From contig OZ240678.1 in NCBI GenBank assembly GCA_965198905.1, forward strand, positions 868,001 to 932,000: a stretch of 64,000 nucleotides of DNA, read 5' to 3'. The notes under the pieces are model-generated. The model was given only the letters and a program-made list of their open reading frames with translations, was not told the DNA's origin and did not search any database. The first letter of the stretch is position 1. Each line of letters begins with the position of its first letter. This DNA comes from CAHJWH01 sp965198905 (GTDB lineage Bacteria > Pseudomonadota > Alphaproteobacteria > Caulobacterales > Caulobacteraceae). A program made the position numbers and the translations under genes. Below, piece after piece: positions 34,540-42,799 of the stretch.

Positions 34540-35252
34540 GCGGCGGAGGTCTTCGTCGTCGTGCGGGTGCGCGTCTGGGTCGGCGTCTGCGTCTGGCCCT
34601 GCATCGCCGCCGCCGCTTCGGCCTGACGCTGCATCGCCGCCTGCAGCCGGCCGGGCAGGTCGGCGGCGATCTGGTCGGAGAGCTGGCCGAGCAGGGCGCT
34701 GAACGCCTGCGCCGTCCCGCGCCCGCCCGGGGCGACGCCCGAGGTCTGCAACTGCTGCAGCGGCGCGCGCACCACGCCAGAACTGAGGCCGCCGGCCGAG
34801 GTCGGCAGGGCGGCGCTCCAGGACACCTGCATCGTCGCCGTGTCCCCCGCGACGCGGAAGGAGACTACGTCCGCGCTGAGCGTCACCACCCCGGAGCCCC
34901 CCGGAGACTGCGGCCCCAGCACCCGCCCGGCGGGCAGTCGTGCGGCGAGGTCCTGGATCAGGGTCTGGCGGGCGGTCTGGCCGAGCGGCGCCTCCCAGTG
35001 TTCGAAGTCGTGCACCTTTACCTCGCCCGGCGAGATTTCGGACACGAGTTCCTGCCGATCAAGGCTCGGCGGGATGTTCACCGCCATGACTTTCACCGGC
35101 GGGCCGGCATAGCCGCCGGCCACGGCCTGGGCGGGCGCCACCGGGTCCAGGGTGAAGAAGTGGGTCGGCGCGCTGGCGCAGGCGGCGAGCCCCGCGCCTG
35201 AGACGAGCAGAAGGCCGGCCCAGGCGGCGACGGGGAGATGGCGGCGGGTCAT
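34527..35252 (-). CDS. pqiC: PqiC-like outer-membrane lipoprotein
   Basis: 241 residues with a lipoprotein signal ending in the lipobox LAAC. The DUF330/ABC-transport auxiliary domain follows (APTHFFTLDPV, NIPPSLDRQELVSE, HDFEHWEAPLGQTARQTLIQDLAARLP). PqiC forms a ring at the outer membrane and docks the PqiB needle for lipid movement across the periplasm. The C-terminus carries a Gln/Thr-rich low-complexity tail (repeated TQT/RTRT) not usual for the family. Its ATG overlaps the pqiB stop (ATGA). Confidence 0.88.
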   Translation of the reverse strand: MTRRHLPVAAWAGLLLVSGAGLAACASAPTHFFTLDPVAPAQAVAGGYAGPPVKVMAVNIPPSLDRQELVSEISPGEVKVHDFEHWEAPLGQTARQTLIQDLAARLPAGRVLGPQSPGGSGVVTLSADVVSFRVAGDTATMQVSWSAALPTSAGGLSSGVVRAPLQQLQTSGVAPGGRGTAQAFSALLGQLSDQIAADLPGRLQAAMQRQAEAAAAMQGQTQTPTQTRTRTTTKTSAAHPF

Positions 35253-36946
35253 TTGCTGTCCTTCACCTTGCCCTTGATGAGGGCCTCGGGATGGCGGCCC
35301 AGATAGTCGGTCAGAGAGCGGATGGATCGCGCCGCCTCGGTGAGCTGCTGGATCGCCCCGGGCAGGCTCGCATCCTGGCCCGATCCGTCGCCGCTGAGCA
35401 CGCCCCGGGCGGCGGCGGCGGTGCCGCTCACCTGATCCGCCGCCTGGTTCAGCTTGGCGACCAGGGGCCCGATCTGGGGCTTCACCTGCCCCATGATCTG
35501 ATCGACCTGGGCGAGCGTGGAGTCCAGGTGGTTCAGGCTGTCGGTAAGCGCCGGCGAGGCGGTGATCTGGCGCAGCCGTCCGGTGATCTGGCGCACGTCC
35601 TGGCCGATCGCCTCGATCGGAATGGCGTTCACCTTGCGCAGGATCAGGTCGGCCTGGGAGGTCAGATCGTCGATGTCGCTGCTGGCGTTCTCCGACGGGA
35701 TCAGCGGATAGGCCCCGCCGCCGGCCAGCTGGGCCCGGCCGGCCTTCACCGGGGCCAGACTGACGCTGCGACCGCCGATCAGGGGGGGCGACTGGGCCAG
35801 GCGCGCCCGGTAGCCGCTCGCGAGCAGGGCGTTCAACCGGGCGTCGGTGGGCGCGCGCCAGTCCTGCGGATCATGCTCTCCGGGCTGCGGATCGGTCAGG
35901 TCCAGCTTCAGGGGATAGATGGCGGCGAGAACGGCGGTGTAGGGCGCGCCGGTTCTGGCGTCGAACAGCAGGTGATTCTCACGTACCTCGCCTACCTGAT
36001 AGCCGTTCAGCTTCACCGGGGCGCCCTGGTTGAGGTCTCCGGCCGCGCCCTTGAAGTAGAGGTTGTAGAACACATCCGGACCGGTGGGGCCTTGCTGGGC
36101 CTCCCCTTGCGACTTGTAGAGGACAAAGGTTGAATTGGCGGGGCTGGGCTGCTCATGCACCGCGGCGTCGGGCAGTTCGAAGTCGATGCCGCCGGAGAAG
36201 GCCGTGTCCGGCGCCAGGTTGGTGCTGAGCCCGCTGCCGGTGAGCGAGACCTGGAACGGGCTGGCGGTCCAGAACTCCGCGCCGGGCCGGACCAGGGCAT
36301 CGTAGGGCTTGTCGACGAAGATGTGCATGTGGAAGGTGTTGAGCCCGGTGAACTCGGTGCTCGTCACCTTGCCGATCTCCTGACCGTGATAGATCAGCGT
36401 GGAGCCCGCCTTGATCGGGCCGAGAACGCGGGTGACCAGATTGTACGAGGTGCCCTTGGTCCCGGGCTCGACGATGGGGGGCTGGTCCAGTCCCTTGAAG
36501 CGACGGGCGGGATGGCCGCCGACGCCGGGCGCCATGCCGATGGTGACCCCCGCCAGGGCCGCCTTCACAGAGGCGATGTCGGTCAGGCTGGGCTTGGCGC
36601 CGACGAGCCAGAACCGGGTGTTGCTGTTCAGGACCGGGCGGGAATGCGGGTCGAGCCGCAGCATCATGTCCACCCTGTGGCCGTCGCGGTTCAGCGCGAT
36701 CTTGGTGACGCGGCCGGCCTCCAGGCCCTGATAGATGACCTTGGTGTCGCCGACCTTGGCCCCGGCGGCCGAGGCGAAGGTGACCTCGACGTCCACGCCC
36801 TGGTCCGACAGGGCGCGCAGGCCGAGATAGGCCAAGATGAGCAGGGCCGCGAGCGGCAGCGCCCAGACCAGGCCGGGCCAGCGGGTGGACTTGGCGCGAG
36901 CGGTGGGCGCAGCCTCTCGCGTGCGGGGCGGCGGCGGATCGCTCAA
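35249..36946 (-). CDS. pqiB: PqiB, MCE-domain trans-envelope lipid transport protein
   Basis: 565 residues. A Pro-rich cytoplasmic N-terminus is followed by one membrane helix (LVWALPLAALLILAYLGLRAL) and three MCE domains (starting near GVDVEVTFASAAGAKVGDTKVIYQG, GTSYNLVTRVLGPIKAGSTLIYHG and FYNLYFKGAAGDLNQGAPVKLNG). A C-terminal helical needle follows (PLVAKLNQAADQVSG). The start is chosen as TTG 36946, overlapping the pqiA stop (TTGA); the longer frame to 37003 lies inside pqiA. It forms a periplasmic tube for phospholipids together with PqiA and PqiC. Confidence 0.9.
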   Translation of the reverse strand: MSDPPPPRTREAAPTARAKSTRWPGLVWALPLAALLILAYLGLRALSDQGVDVEVTFASAAGAKVGDTKVIYQGLEAGRVTKIALNRDGHRVDMMLRLDPHSRPVLNSNTRFWLVGAKPSLTDIASVKAALAGVTIGMAPGVGGHPARRFKGLDQPPIVEPGTKGTSYNLVTRVLGPIKAGSTLIYHGQEIGKVTSTEFTGLNTFHMHIFVDKPYDALVRPGAEFWTASPFQVSLTGSGLSTNLAPDTAFSGGIDFELPDAAVHEQPSPANSTFVLYKSQGEAQQGPTGPDVFYNLYFKGAAGDLNQGAPVKLNGYQVGEVRENHLLFDARTGAPYTAVLAAIYPLKLDLTDPQPGEHDPQDWRAPTDARLNALLASGYRARLAQSPPLIGGRSVSLAPVKAGRAQLAGGGAYPLIPSENASSDIDDLTSQADLILRKVNAIPIEAIGQDVRQITGRLRQITASPALTDSLNHLDSTLAQVDQIMGQVKPQIGPLVAKLNQAADQVSGTAAAARGVLSGDGSGQDASLPGAIQQLTEAARSIRSLTDYLGRHPEALIKGKVKDSK

Positions 36947-38196
36947 GCGGGTCTCCGAACAAGGGAACGCACCGCGCCCACGCGGCCACCGGCGGCGTCC
37001 CACATCAGGCGGGGGTCGAAGCAGCGGGTGGCGAGCATGGTCATGACCACCACCATGGTGAAGGGCGTGGCCGCGGCCTCGGCCCGGCCGTAGATCAGCG
37101 CGTTATACTGCATCACCGGCACGAAGCACGCGATGACGAACGGGTCCACCATCGACCAGCGCCCGATCTCCTCCACGACCTGATACAGCCGCGTCTTGCC
37201 CCGCAAGCCCTTGGCCGACCGTCGCAGCACGGACGCGATGCAGAGGCTGAGGCCCGCAAGCTTCAGGAAGGGGATGGCGAAGCTGGCGCAGAACACCAGC
37301 AGCGCCAGGCTCCACAGGTGCGCCTGGCCGAGGTCGATGACGCCTTCCAGCACCGTATAGCGGGTGGGCGTCACCCCGATCGGCAAGGTGGCCAGGGGCA
37401 GCAGGTTGGCCGGGATGTAGAACAGCAGCGCCGCGAGCGTCAGGGCCGAGGCGCGGCCCACCGCCTCGGGCTTGCGCGCATGGAGCCCGGCGGCGCAGCG
37501 CGGACAGGCGCCGCCGTCTAGGCCGGCGGGGGCCAGCCAGTCGCAGCTGGTGCAGGTGATCGCCCCCCCGGCGTCCAAGACGGCGTCCTCCTGCGGTCGG
37601 ATCGCCGCCCATGTCGCCCCTTTGTCCAGGGTCGCCCGGGTCAGCAGCGCCAGCACGCCCACACCGATGAAGCACCAGGCCCCCACGCCCACCTGCACCG
37701 AGATCGACGCCTTGAGCCGGGCGTAGGCGACGATCAGGCCGAGCAGGAAGACGTCGGGCATGGCCCAGGTCTGAAGCAGGTTGGCGTAGCGGAAGGCGCG
37801 CCCGAACCAGGCCGGACGGCGGCCGAGCTGCAACCCGCCGAGCACGGCGGTCAAAAGGCCGAAGCGCAGGAACGGGAACACCACCACGAAGAGGAAGATC
37901 ACGACGGCCAGCAATGGCCAGCCGTCCTTCTGCATGGCGACCGCACTCGAGGCGAGCACGCTTTGGCGCGAGACGCCGAGCACCGAGGTGGTGAGAAAGG
38001 GGGCAAGGTTGGCGGGGACCAGCAGCAGCAGCGCGGAGGCGGCGCAGGCCACGGCCGCCGCAAGGCTGCGCCCATGGGTGCGCTCAAGCACCGAGTTGCA
38101 GGTGACGCAGCGCACGATCCCCCCACGCGGAGGGGTGGGCATGTGCTGCAGCGTTCCGCAGTCGGGACAGCCCGACAGCCCCTCGACGGCCGTCAA
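36943..38196 (-). CDS. pqiA: PqiA, inner-membrane partner of the Pqi lipid transport system
   Basis: 417 residues in two homologous halves, each a Cys4 zinc-ribbon-like knuckle (CPDCGTLQHMPTPPRGGIVRC and CTSCDWLAPAGLDGGACPRC) followed by four membrane helices with the signature LVPANLAPFLT or YIPANLLPLATL. The N-terminus starts at TTG 38196, the only start that keeps the first knuckle near the terminus. The paraquat-inducible family maintains outer-membrane integrity with MCE proteins. Operon order pqiA-pqiB-pqiC with 4-base overlaps indicates tight coupling. Confidence 0.9.
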   Translation of the reverse strand: MTAVEGLSGCPDCGTLQHMPTPPRGGIVRCVTCNSVLERTHGRSLAAAVACAASALLLLVPANLAPFLTTSVLGVSRQSVLASSAVAMQKDGWPLLAVVIFLFVVVFPFLRFGLLTAVLGGLQLGRRPAWFGRAFRYANLLQTWAMPDVFLLGLIVAYARLKASISVQVGVGAWCFIGVGVLALLTRATLDKGATWAAIRPQEDAVLDAGGAITCTSCDWLAPAGLDGGACPRCAAGLHARKPEAVGRASALTLAALLFYIPANLLPLATLPIGVTPTRYTVLEGVIDLGQAHLWSLALLVFCASFAIPFLKLAGLSLCIASVLRRSAKGLRGKTRLYQVVEEIGRWSMVDPFVIACFVPVMQYNALIYGRAEAAATPFTMVVVMTMLATRCFDPRLMWDAAGGRVGAVRSLVRRPA

Positions 38197-38313
38197 GGCT
38201 TACACACCGCCTCGCGGCGCCCATGGACCAGACCGATCAAGAGGGGGGGCGAAGGGGGCAGGCCGTCCTCGTTCTGAAATGCTCCACCGGCTTATACGCC
38301 CGGCCGGGCGCTG

Positions 38314-39627
38314 TCATCTCGGCGGATCGACACTGCGAACGCGCTCGGCCAGTCCCTCATAGGCGTCACGTCGGACGAAGGCGTAGCTCACGCCCGACGC
38401 GATGGCGGCCACCGCGGCGATCTGGAAGGCCAGGGTGAACTTGCCGCTGGCCTGGACGATCAGGCCGGTGACGAGGGGCGCCAGCGCGCCGCCGATGGAG
38501 CCGCCGACGTTCTGGATCGACTCCAGTGTGGCCACCAGGTCCGGGGGCGCGAGGGTCGCGCCCAGCGCCCAGCTGCACGATCCGGCCCCGTAGGCGCAGA
38601 ACAGCGCCGCCGACATCACCGCCAGCCCCAGACCCAGGTGCCCGACCAGGGGAACCAGTCCGGTCAGCACGCCTGCGGCGATCAGGCCGGCCACGGTGGG
38701 GACCTTGCGCGACAGCACCGGGTCGATCTTCAGCTTCGCCAGTCCGTCCGACAACAGCCCGCCGAGACATGCGCCGACGAAGCCCGCCGCCTGGGGGATT
38801 GCGGCCAGCCAGCCGGTGGTCGCCACGCTGACGTGGCGCGCGCTCTCCAGATAGCCCGGCAGCCAGCTGACGTAGAGCCAGGTCACATAGACGATGCCGA
38901 ACAGCCCCCCGATCATCGCCCAGGTCGAGGGCGTGCGCAGCAAGGCCGCCCACACCGCGGGCTTCGCCGGTCCCGTGCGCGCCACCTCGCCCTGGCGGAT
39001 GGCGTCGATCTCCTTTTGATCGACGTGCGCCGCCTCGGGATCGCGGTACAGCCAGAGCCAGACGGCGGCGACCGCCATGCCAGCCACGCCCATCATCACA
39101 AACATCGGCCGCCAGCCATAGGCCAGCATGAGCGCGGTGAGCAGCGGAGGCGCAAGCGCCGGTCCCAGCGCCGAGGCGGCGTTGAACAGGCCGAGCGGCA
39201 GCCCACGCGCCTTGACCGGAAACCAGTTCACCGTGGCCCGGGCGCCCGCGGTGAACATGGGCGATTCGCCCACGCCCAGCCCCGCCCGCACGGCGATGAA
39301 CTGGCCGAAGTTCAGAACGAAGCCGCTGACGACCTGGGCCACCGACCAGAGCGCCATACCGCCCGCGAGCATGCGTCGCGGTCCCACCCGGTCGGTAAGC
39401 GCGCCGACGGGGATTTGGCAGAGCGCATAGGCCCAGGCGAAGGCCGACAACAGCCCGCCCATCTGCGCCGGCGACAGGTGCAAGTCGTGCGAGATGCTGT
39501 GGTTGGCGATGGAGAGGGTGGATCGGTCGATGTAGTTGACGCACCCCGCCGCCACGAGCACCCCGACGAGGATCCACTGCCTGCGCCGCGTCTTGGGCGA
39601 CAGAACGGGCGCATCAGGCTTGGCCAT
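38314..39627 (-). CDS. MFS transporter, anion:cation symporter (hexuronate/sugar-acid) type
   Basis: 437 residues with 12 predicted membrane segments. The N-terminal helix contains NYIDRSTLSIANHSISHDLHLS, and the loop 2-3 motif is GALTDRVGPRRMLAGG. GVGESPMFTAGARATVNWFP is typical of the ACS family (GudP/ExuT-like D-glucarate, galactonate or hexuronate carriers). The central cytoplasmic loop (DPEAAHVDQKEIDAIRQGE) also fits. Substrate not determined. It lies between pqiA and the CoA-transferase genes but with gaps that suggest an independent unit. Confidence 0.85.
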   Translation of the reverse strand: MAKPDAPVLSPKTRRRQWILVGVLVAAGCVNYIDRSTLSIANHSISHDLHLSPAQMGGLLSAFAWAYALCQIPVGALTDRVGPRRMLAGGMALWSVAQVVSGFVLNFGQFIAVRAGLGVGESPMFTAGARATVNWFPVKARGLPLGLFNAASALGPALAPPLLTALMLAYGWRPMFVMMGVAGMAVAAVWLWLYRDPEAAHVDQKEIDAIRQGEVARTGPAKPAVWAALLRTPSTWAMIGGLFGIVYVTWLYVSWLPGYLESARHVSVATTGWLAAIPQAAGFVGACLGGLLSDGLAKLKIDPVLSRKVPTVAGLIAAGVLTGLVPLVGHLGLGLAVMSAALFCAYGAGSCSWALGATLAPPDLVATLESIQNVGGSIGGALAPLVTGLIVQASGKFTLAFQIAAVAAIASGVSYAFVRRDAYEGLAERVRSVDPPR

Positions 39628-39686
39628 GCGGGCTCGCGAAGGTGTTCAGCCGTCCAGAGCTAAAGCCGGCCCCCCGCTTGCGTTCC

Positions 39687-40337
39687 TCAGCCGAACGCGC
39701 CGGGGTCGAACCGCGCCTGCGTCTTGGCCTTCACCTCGTCCAGGGTGACGTCGGGGGCCAGTTCCACCAGCTTCAGCCCGGCGCCCCCCGCCTTGTCGAC
39801 GATGAAGACGCCGAGGTCGGTGATCACCATGTCCACGCAGGCCGCCCCCGTCAGTGGCAGGGTGCAGGCATGCAGGAGCTTGGGGTCGCCCGCCTTGTTG
39901 GCGTGCTCCATCACCACCACAACCTTCTTCACGCCGGCGACGAGGTCCATGGCCCCGCCCATGCCCTTCACCATCTTGCCGGGAATGGTCCAGTTGGCGA
40001 TGTCGCCGGTCTCGCTCACCTCCATCGCCCCCAGCACCGTCAGGTCGATGTGGCCGCCGCGGATCATGGCGAAGCTCTCGGCCGAGTTGAAGAACGAGGA
40101 GGTCGGCAGTTCGGTGATGGTCTGCTTGCCGGCGTTGATCAGATCGGCGTCCTCCTCTCCCGGATAGGGGAAGGGGCCCATGCCGAGCATGCCGTTCTCG
40201 CTCTGCAGCGTCACGTGCACCCCGTCGGGGATGTAGTTGGCCACAAGCGTGGGGATGCCGATGCCGAGGTTGACGTAGAAGCCGTCGGAAAGCTCGCGCG
40301 CCGCGCGCGCCGCCATTTGGTCGCGGGTCCAGGGCAT
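39687..40337 (-). CDS. scoB: 3-oxoacid CoA-transferase, subunit B
   Basis: 216 residues. The catalytic Glu is in SENGMLGMGPFP, with NLGIGIPTLVANYIPDG near the N-terminus and FFNSAESFAMIRGGHIDLTVLGAMEV and GAMDLVAGVKKVVVVMEH in the middle. It transfers CoA from succinyl-CoA to acetoacetate or a related 3-oxoacid with subunit A. ATG 40337 was chosen (MPWTRDQMAARAARELSDG); the frame above it is inside the end of subunit A. It begins 4 bases after the scoA stop. Confidence 0.93.
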   Translation of the reverse strand: MPWTRDQMAARAARELSDGFYVNLGIGIPTLVANYIPDGVHVTLQSENGMLGMGPFPYPGEEDADLINAGKQTITELPTSSFFNSAESFAMIRGGHIDLTVLGAMEVSETGDIANWTIPGKMVKGMGGAMDLVAGVKKVVVVMEHANKAGDPKLLHACTLPLTGAACVDMVITDLGVFIVDKAGGAGLKLVELAPDVTLDEVKAKTQARFDPGAFG

Positions 40338-40341
40338 GGGA

Positions 40342-41082
40342 TCAGACCTCCGAGCCGGCGGCGGGCGGGGCGGCCGCATCGGGCCGCGGACGGGTGGTGA
40401 CGCGCTCGATGCGTTTTTCGTAGTCCCGGCCCTGCACGATGCGGGTGACGTAGATGCCGGGCGTGTGGATGCCGTCTGGGTCGAGGTCGCCGGGTTCGAC
40501 CAGTTCCTCTACTTCGGCGATGGTGACCTTACCGGCGGTGGCCATTATCGGGTTGAAGTTGCGGGCGGTCTTGCGGAAGACGAGGTTGCCGGAGGTGTCG
40601 CCTTTCCAGGCCTTGACGATGGAGAGGTCCGCCGTCAGTCCGCGCTCCATGACGTAGGTCTCGCCGTCGAAATCCCGCAACTCCTTGCCTTCGGCGACCA
40701 CGGTGCCCACGCCCGTCTTGGTGAAGAAGGCCGGGATGCCTGCGCCGCCCGCCCGGATGCGCTCGGCGAGCGTCCCCTGGGGATTCAGTTCAAGCTCGAG
40801 CTTCCCGGACAGAAAGAGCTGCTCGAATAACTTGTTCTCGCCCACATAGGACGAGATCATCTTGTCGATCTGACCGTTGTCGAGCAATGTCCACAGTCCG
40901 AAGCCGTCTGCGCCGCAGTTGTTGGAGATGACAGTCAGGTTCTTGGTCCCGGCCGATCTTAGCCCGGTGATGAGGTTTTCAGGATTGCCGGAGAGCCCGA
41001 ACCCTCCCGACATGACGCTCATGCCGTCAAACAGAACGCCCTCCAGAGCCGTCTGAACGGAGGGGAAAACCTTCTGCGCCAT
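40342..41082 (-). CDS. scoA: 3-oxoacid CoA-transferase, subunit A
   Basis: 246 residues. The N-terminus has LFDGMSVMSGGFGLSGNPENLI, then TVISNNCGADGFGLWTLLDNGQI and SYVGENKLFEQLFLSGKLELELNPQGTLAERIRAGGAGIPAFFT, all standard for SCOT/AtoD-type alpha subunits. With scoB it allows ketone-body or 3-oxoacid utilisation via the TCA cycle. The C-terminal extension (TTRPRPDAAAPPAAGSEV) is variable. Confidence 0.93.
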   Translation of the reverse strand: MAQKVFPSVQTALEGVLFDGMSVMSGGFGLSGNPENLITGLRSAGTKNLTVISNNCGADGFGLWTLLDNGQIDKMISSYVGENKLFEQLFLSGKLELELNPQGTLAERIRAGGAGIPAFFTKTGVGTVVAEGKELRDFDGETYVMERGLTADLSIVKAWKGDTSGNLVFRKTARNFNPIMATAGKVTIAEVEELVEPGDLDPDGIHTPGIYVTRIVQGRDYEKRIERVTTRPRPDAAAPPAAGSEV

Positions 41083-41198
41083 GTAACGGTCTCGCTGATA
41101 CCTACAACTGCGAACCCACGGGTCGACGAGATGTCAGACCGACGGCCGCTTGCGGAGATGGAAGGGCTCCTCCGAACGGCGAAGCCCCTCCGCCCGGC

Positions 41199-41699
41199 CT
41201 AAAGCTTCAAGTCCTGCTTGCCGCCGATGTCGGGCAACTTGTGGGTGGCGTTGGCCTTGGCGATCTCCAGGGGATAGGTGATCGGCCCCTTGTTGGAGAC
41301 CCAGACGCGCGCATTATCGGGGTCCAGCCGCATCATGGTCAAAGACGGGTCGTCCTTGCCTTCAGGATACCAGGCGGAGACGAAGGGCGACCAGTAGGCT
41401 TCCAGCTTGGCGCGGTCGGTGTCCTGGACCAGCGTCCCGTGGATGCAGGCCTGGAACTCCATGTCCTTGGCCATGATGCAGACCATCGCCTGATGGCCGG
41501 ACCCCGTCTGCTGGACCAAGTCGGTGTCGAGCTTGGTGAAGAACCAGATAGCGTCACCGGCCTTGTCGCCAAAGGCGGCCATGGGCTGCATGTGATGCGG
41601 CTCGCCGCCGATCAGCCCCAGCATGACGATGCGCGCATGCTCGATCTCCTTCCAGAGCCGGGTGCGCAGTTCGTCGGGCTTCAGGTCCTGGTCCGCCAT
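41199..41699 (-). CDS. Pyridoxamine 5'-phosphate oxidase-like (general stress protein 26 type) protein
   Basis: 166 residues forming a split-barrel flavin-binding fold (HARIVMLGLIGGEPHHMQPMAAF, IWFFTKLDTDLVQQ, AMVCIMAKDMEFQACIHGTLVQD, SPFVSAWYPEGKDDPSLTMMRLDPDNARVWVS). The AWYPEGKDDP segment is typical of the general-stress GS26 subgroup rather than true PdxH. It probably binds FMN, FAD or F420-like cofactors; substrate unknown. ATG 41699 is preferred over the upstream 41726 start. Confidence 0.85.
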   Translation of the reverse strand: MADQDLKPDELRTRLWKEIEHARIVMLGLIGGEPHHMQPMAAFGDKAGDAIWFFTKLDTDLVQQTGSGHQAMVCIMAKDMEFQACIHGTLVQDTDRAKLEAYWSPFVSAWYPEGKDDPSLTMMRLDPDNARVWVSNKGPITYPLEIAKANATHKLPDIGGKQDLKL

Positions 41700-41769
41700 G
41701 GTTTTCCTCGATGATCCTATGGCCACGGCAACCGTTGGCGAGCGCGGCGGTTCCTTCGGCGGGCAGGGC

Positions 41770-42705
41770 TCAACCCGCGACGGGAAAGCGGAAACTGACC
41801 TCTCGGCGGCCGAAATCGACGATCACGCGGTCGAAATGACGCAGGACGTCCATCCCCAGGAGCATGGCGGGCGCGTCGTTCAGGCCGAACTCGTCGAAGG
41901 TGTGGAGATCGGCGAAGGCGATCGGCAGGTTGTTCACGACCACACCGCCGAGCTTGACCCGGGGCACGTCGGCGAATTCGGCGGGCGTGGTGCGCCCGGA
42001 AACGCTGACGACCTCCACCGGAAGGCGCGCCGCAGACGCGCTGTGCACCCCCACCAGCCGCTTCATCGCCAGATTGCCGATGGTGTTCTGGGCGCCGGAG
42101 TCCAGGATCACCAGGATGGGGGCGCCGTCGATCGAGGCGTCCACCAGCACCAGTTGGCCATAGCGGCTGCGGGCGCGCACCACGATGGTGTCCAGGCCGT
42201 AGCGCTCATGGCGCGAGGGCTCCACCTGCATCCGGTTGCGTGCGAAATCCATCACCATGCGCTGGTCGTGCAGGCTGTCGATCCCGAGCAGGCCCTGTGC
42301 GCCGAGGTTGGCGGCCATCAGGGTGGGGGCGGAAACCTCCCTCATCTGGCGCGCACCGACCGTCAGTTCGCCGATCCGCGCGGTTGGCGTCAGGTCCACT
42401 CCGCCAGTGCCGTTCAGCCGCACCGGATCGCCGGCCTTCAGCCCCAAAGCGTCGGCGAGTTCGCGCGAGATCACCGTGCGGTCCGCCCCGGTGTCGATCA
42501 CGAAGGGATAGGGTCCCGCGCCGTCCACCCGCACCGGCACGGTCATCCGCTCGGACGCATCACGCGCGGCAGCCACCTCGTCCGACTTGGGCAGCGGCGT
42601 GAGCCGGCTGGCCTGCACGTATTCCGGCTGCGGCGGTCCCGATCCGGCGAGCAGCAGGCTGGACGCCGCAACCGCCAAAAACGGAACCCAGGTCGGGCGG
42701 CGCAT
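41770..42705 (-). CDS. Exported aspartyl protease with two retropepsin-like domains
   Basis: 311 residues from ATG 42705, eight bases after AGGAGGAG; an ATG two codons earlier sits too close to that site. The signal sequence WVPFLAVAASSLLLAGSG is followed by two retropepsin-like lobes, each with an aspartate motif: VIDTGADRTVIS (residues ~70-81) and VILDSGAQNTIG (residues ~180-190). Flap and hydrophobic-glycine elements follow (GLLGIDSLHDQRMVMDF; AMLLGMDVLRHFDRVIVDF). The two lobes could form a pseudo-dimer active site within one chain. Predicted periplasmic; substrate unknown. Confidence 0.85.
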   Translation of the reverse strand: MRRPTWVPFLAVAASSLLLAGSGPPQPEYVQASRLTPLPKSDEVAAARDASERMTVPVRVDGAGPYPFVIDTGADRTVISRELADALGLKAGDPVRLNGTGGVDLTPTARIGELTVGARQMREVSAPTLMAANLGAQGLLGIDSLHDQRMVMDFARNRMQVEPSRHERYGLDTIVVRARSRYGQLVLVDASIDGAPILVILDSGAQNTIGNLAMKRLVGVHSASAARLPVEVVSVSGRTTPAEFADVPRVKLGGVVVNNLPIAFADLHTFDEFGLNDAPAMLLGMDVLRHFDRVIVDFGRREVSFRFPVAG

Positions 42706-42799
42706 GGACATCTCCTCCTATTTTGATCTTTATTTCAAAGGACCTTACGCTCCCTGCACAGGCCGGCAAGGCGCGCCCTGCGGGAGAGGAGCGGAGCGC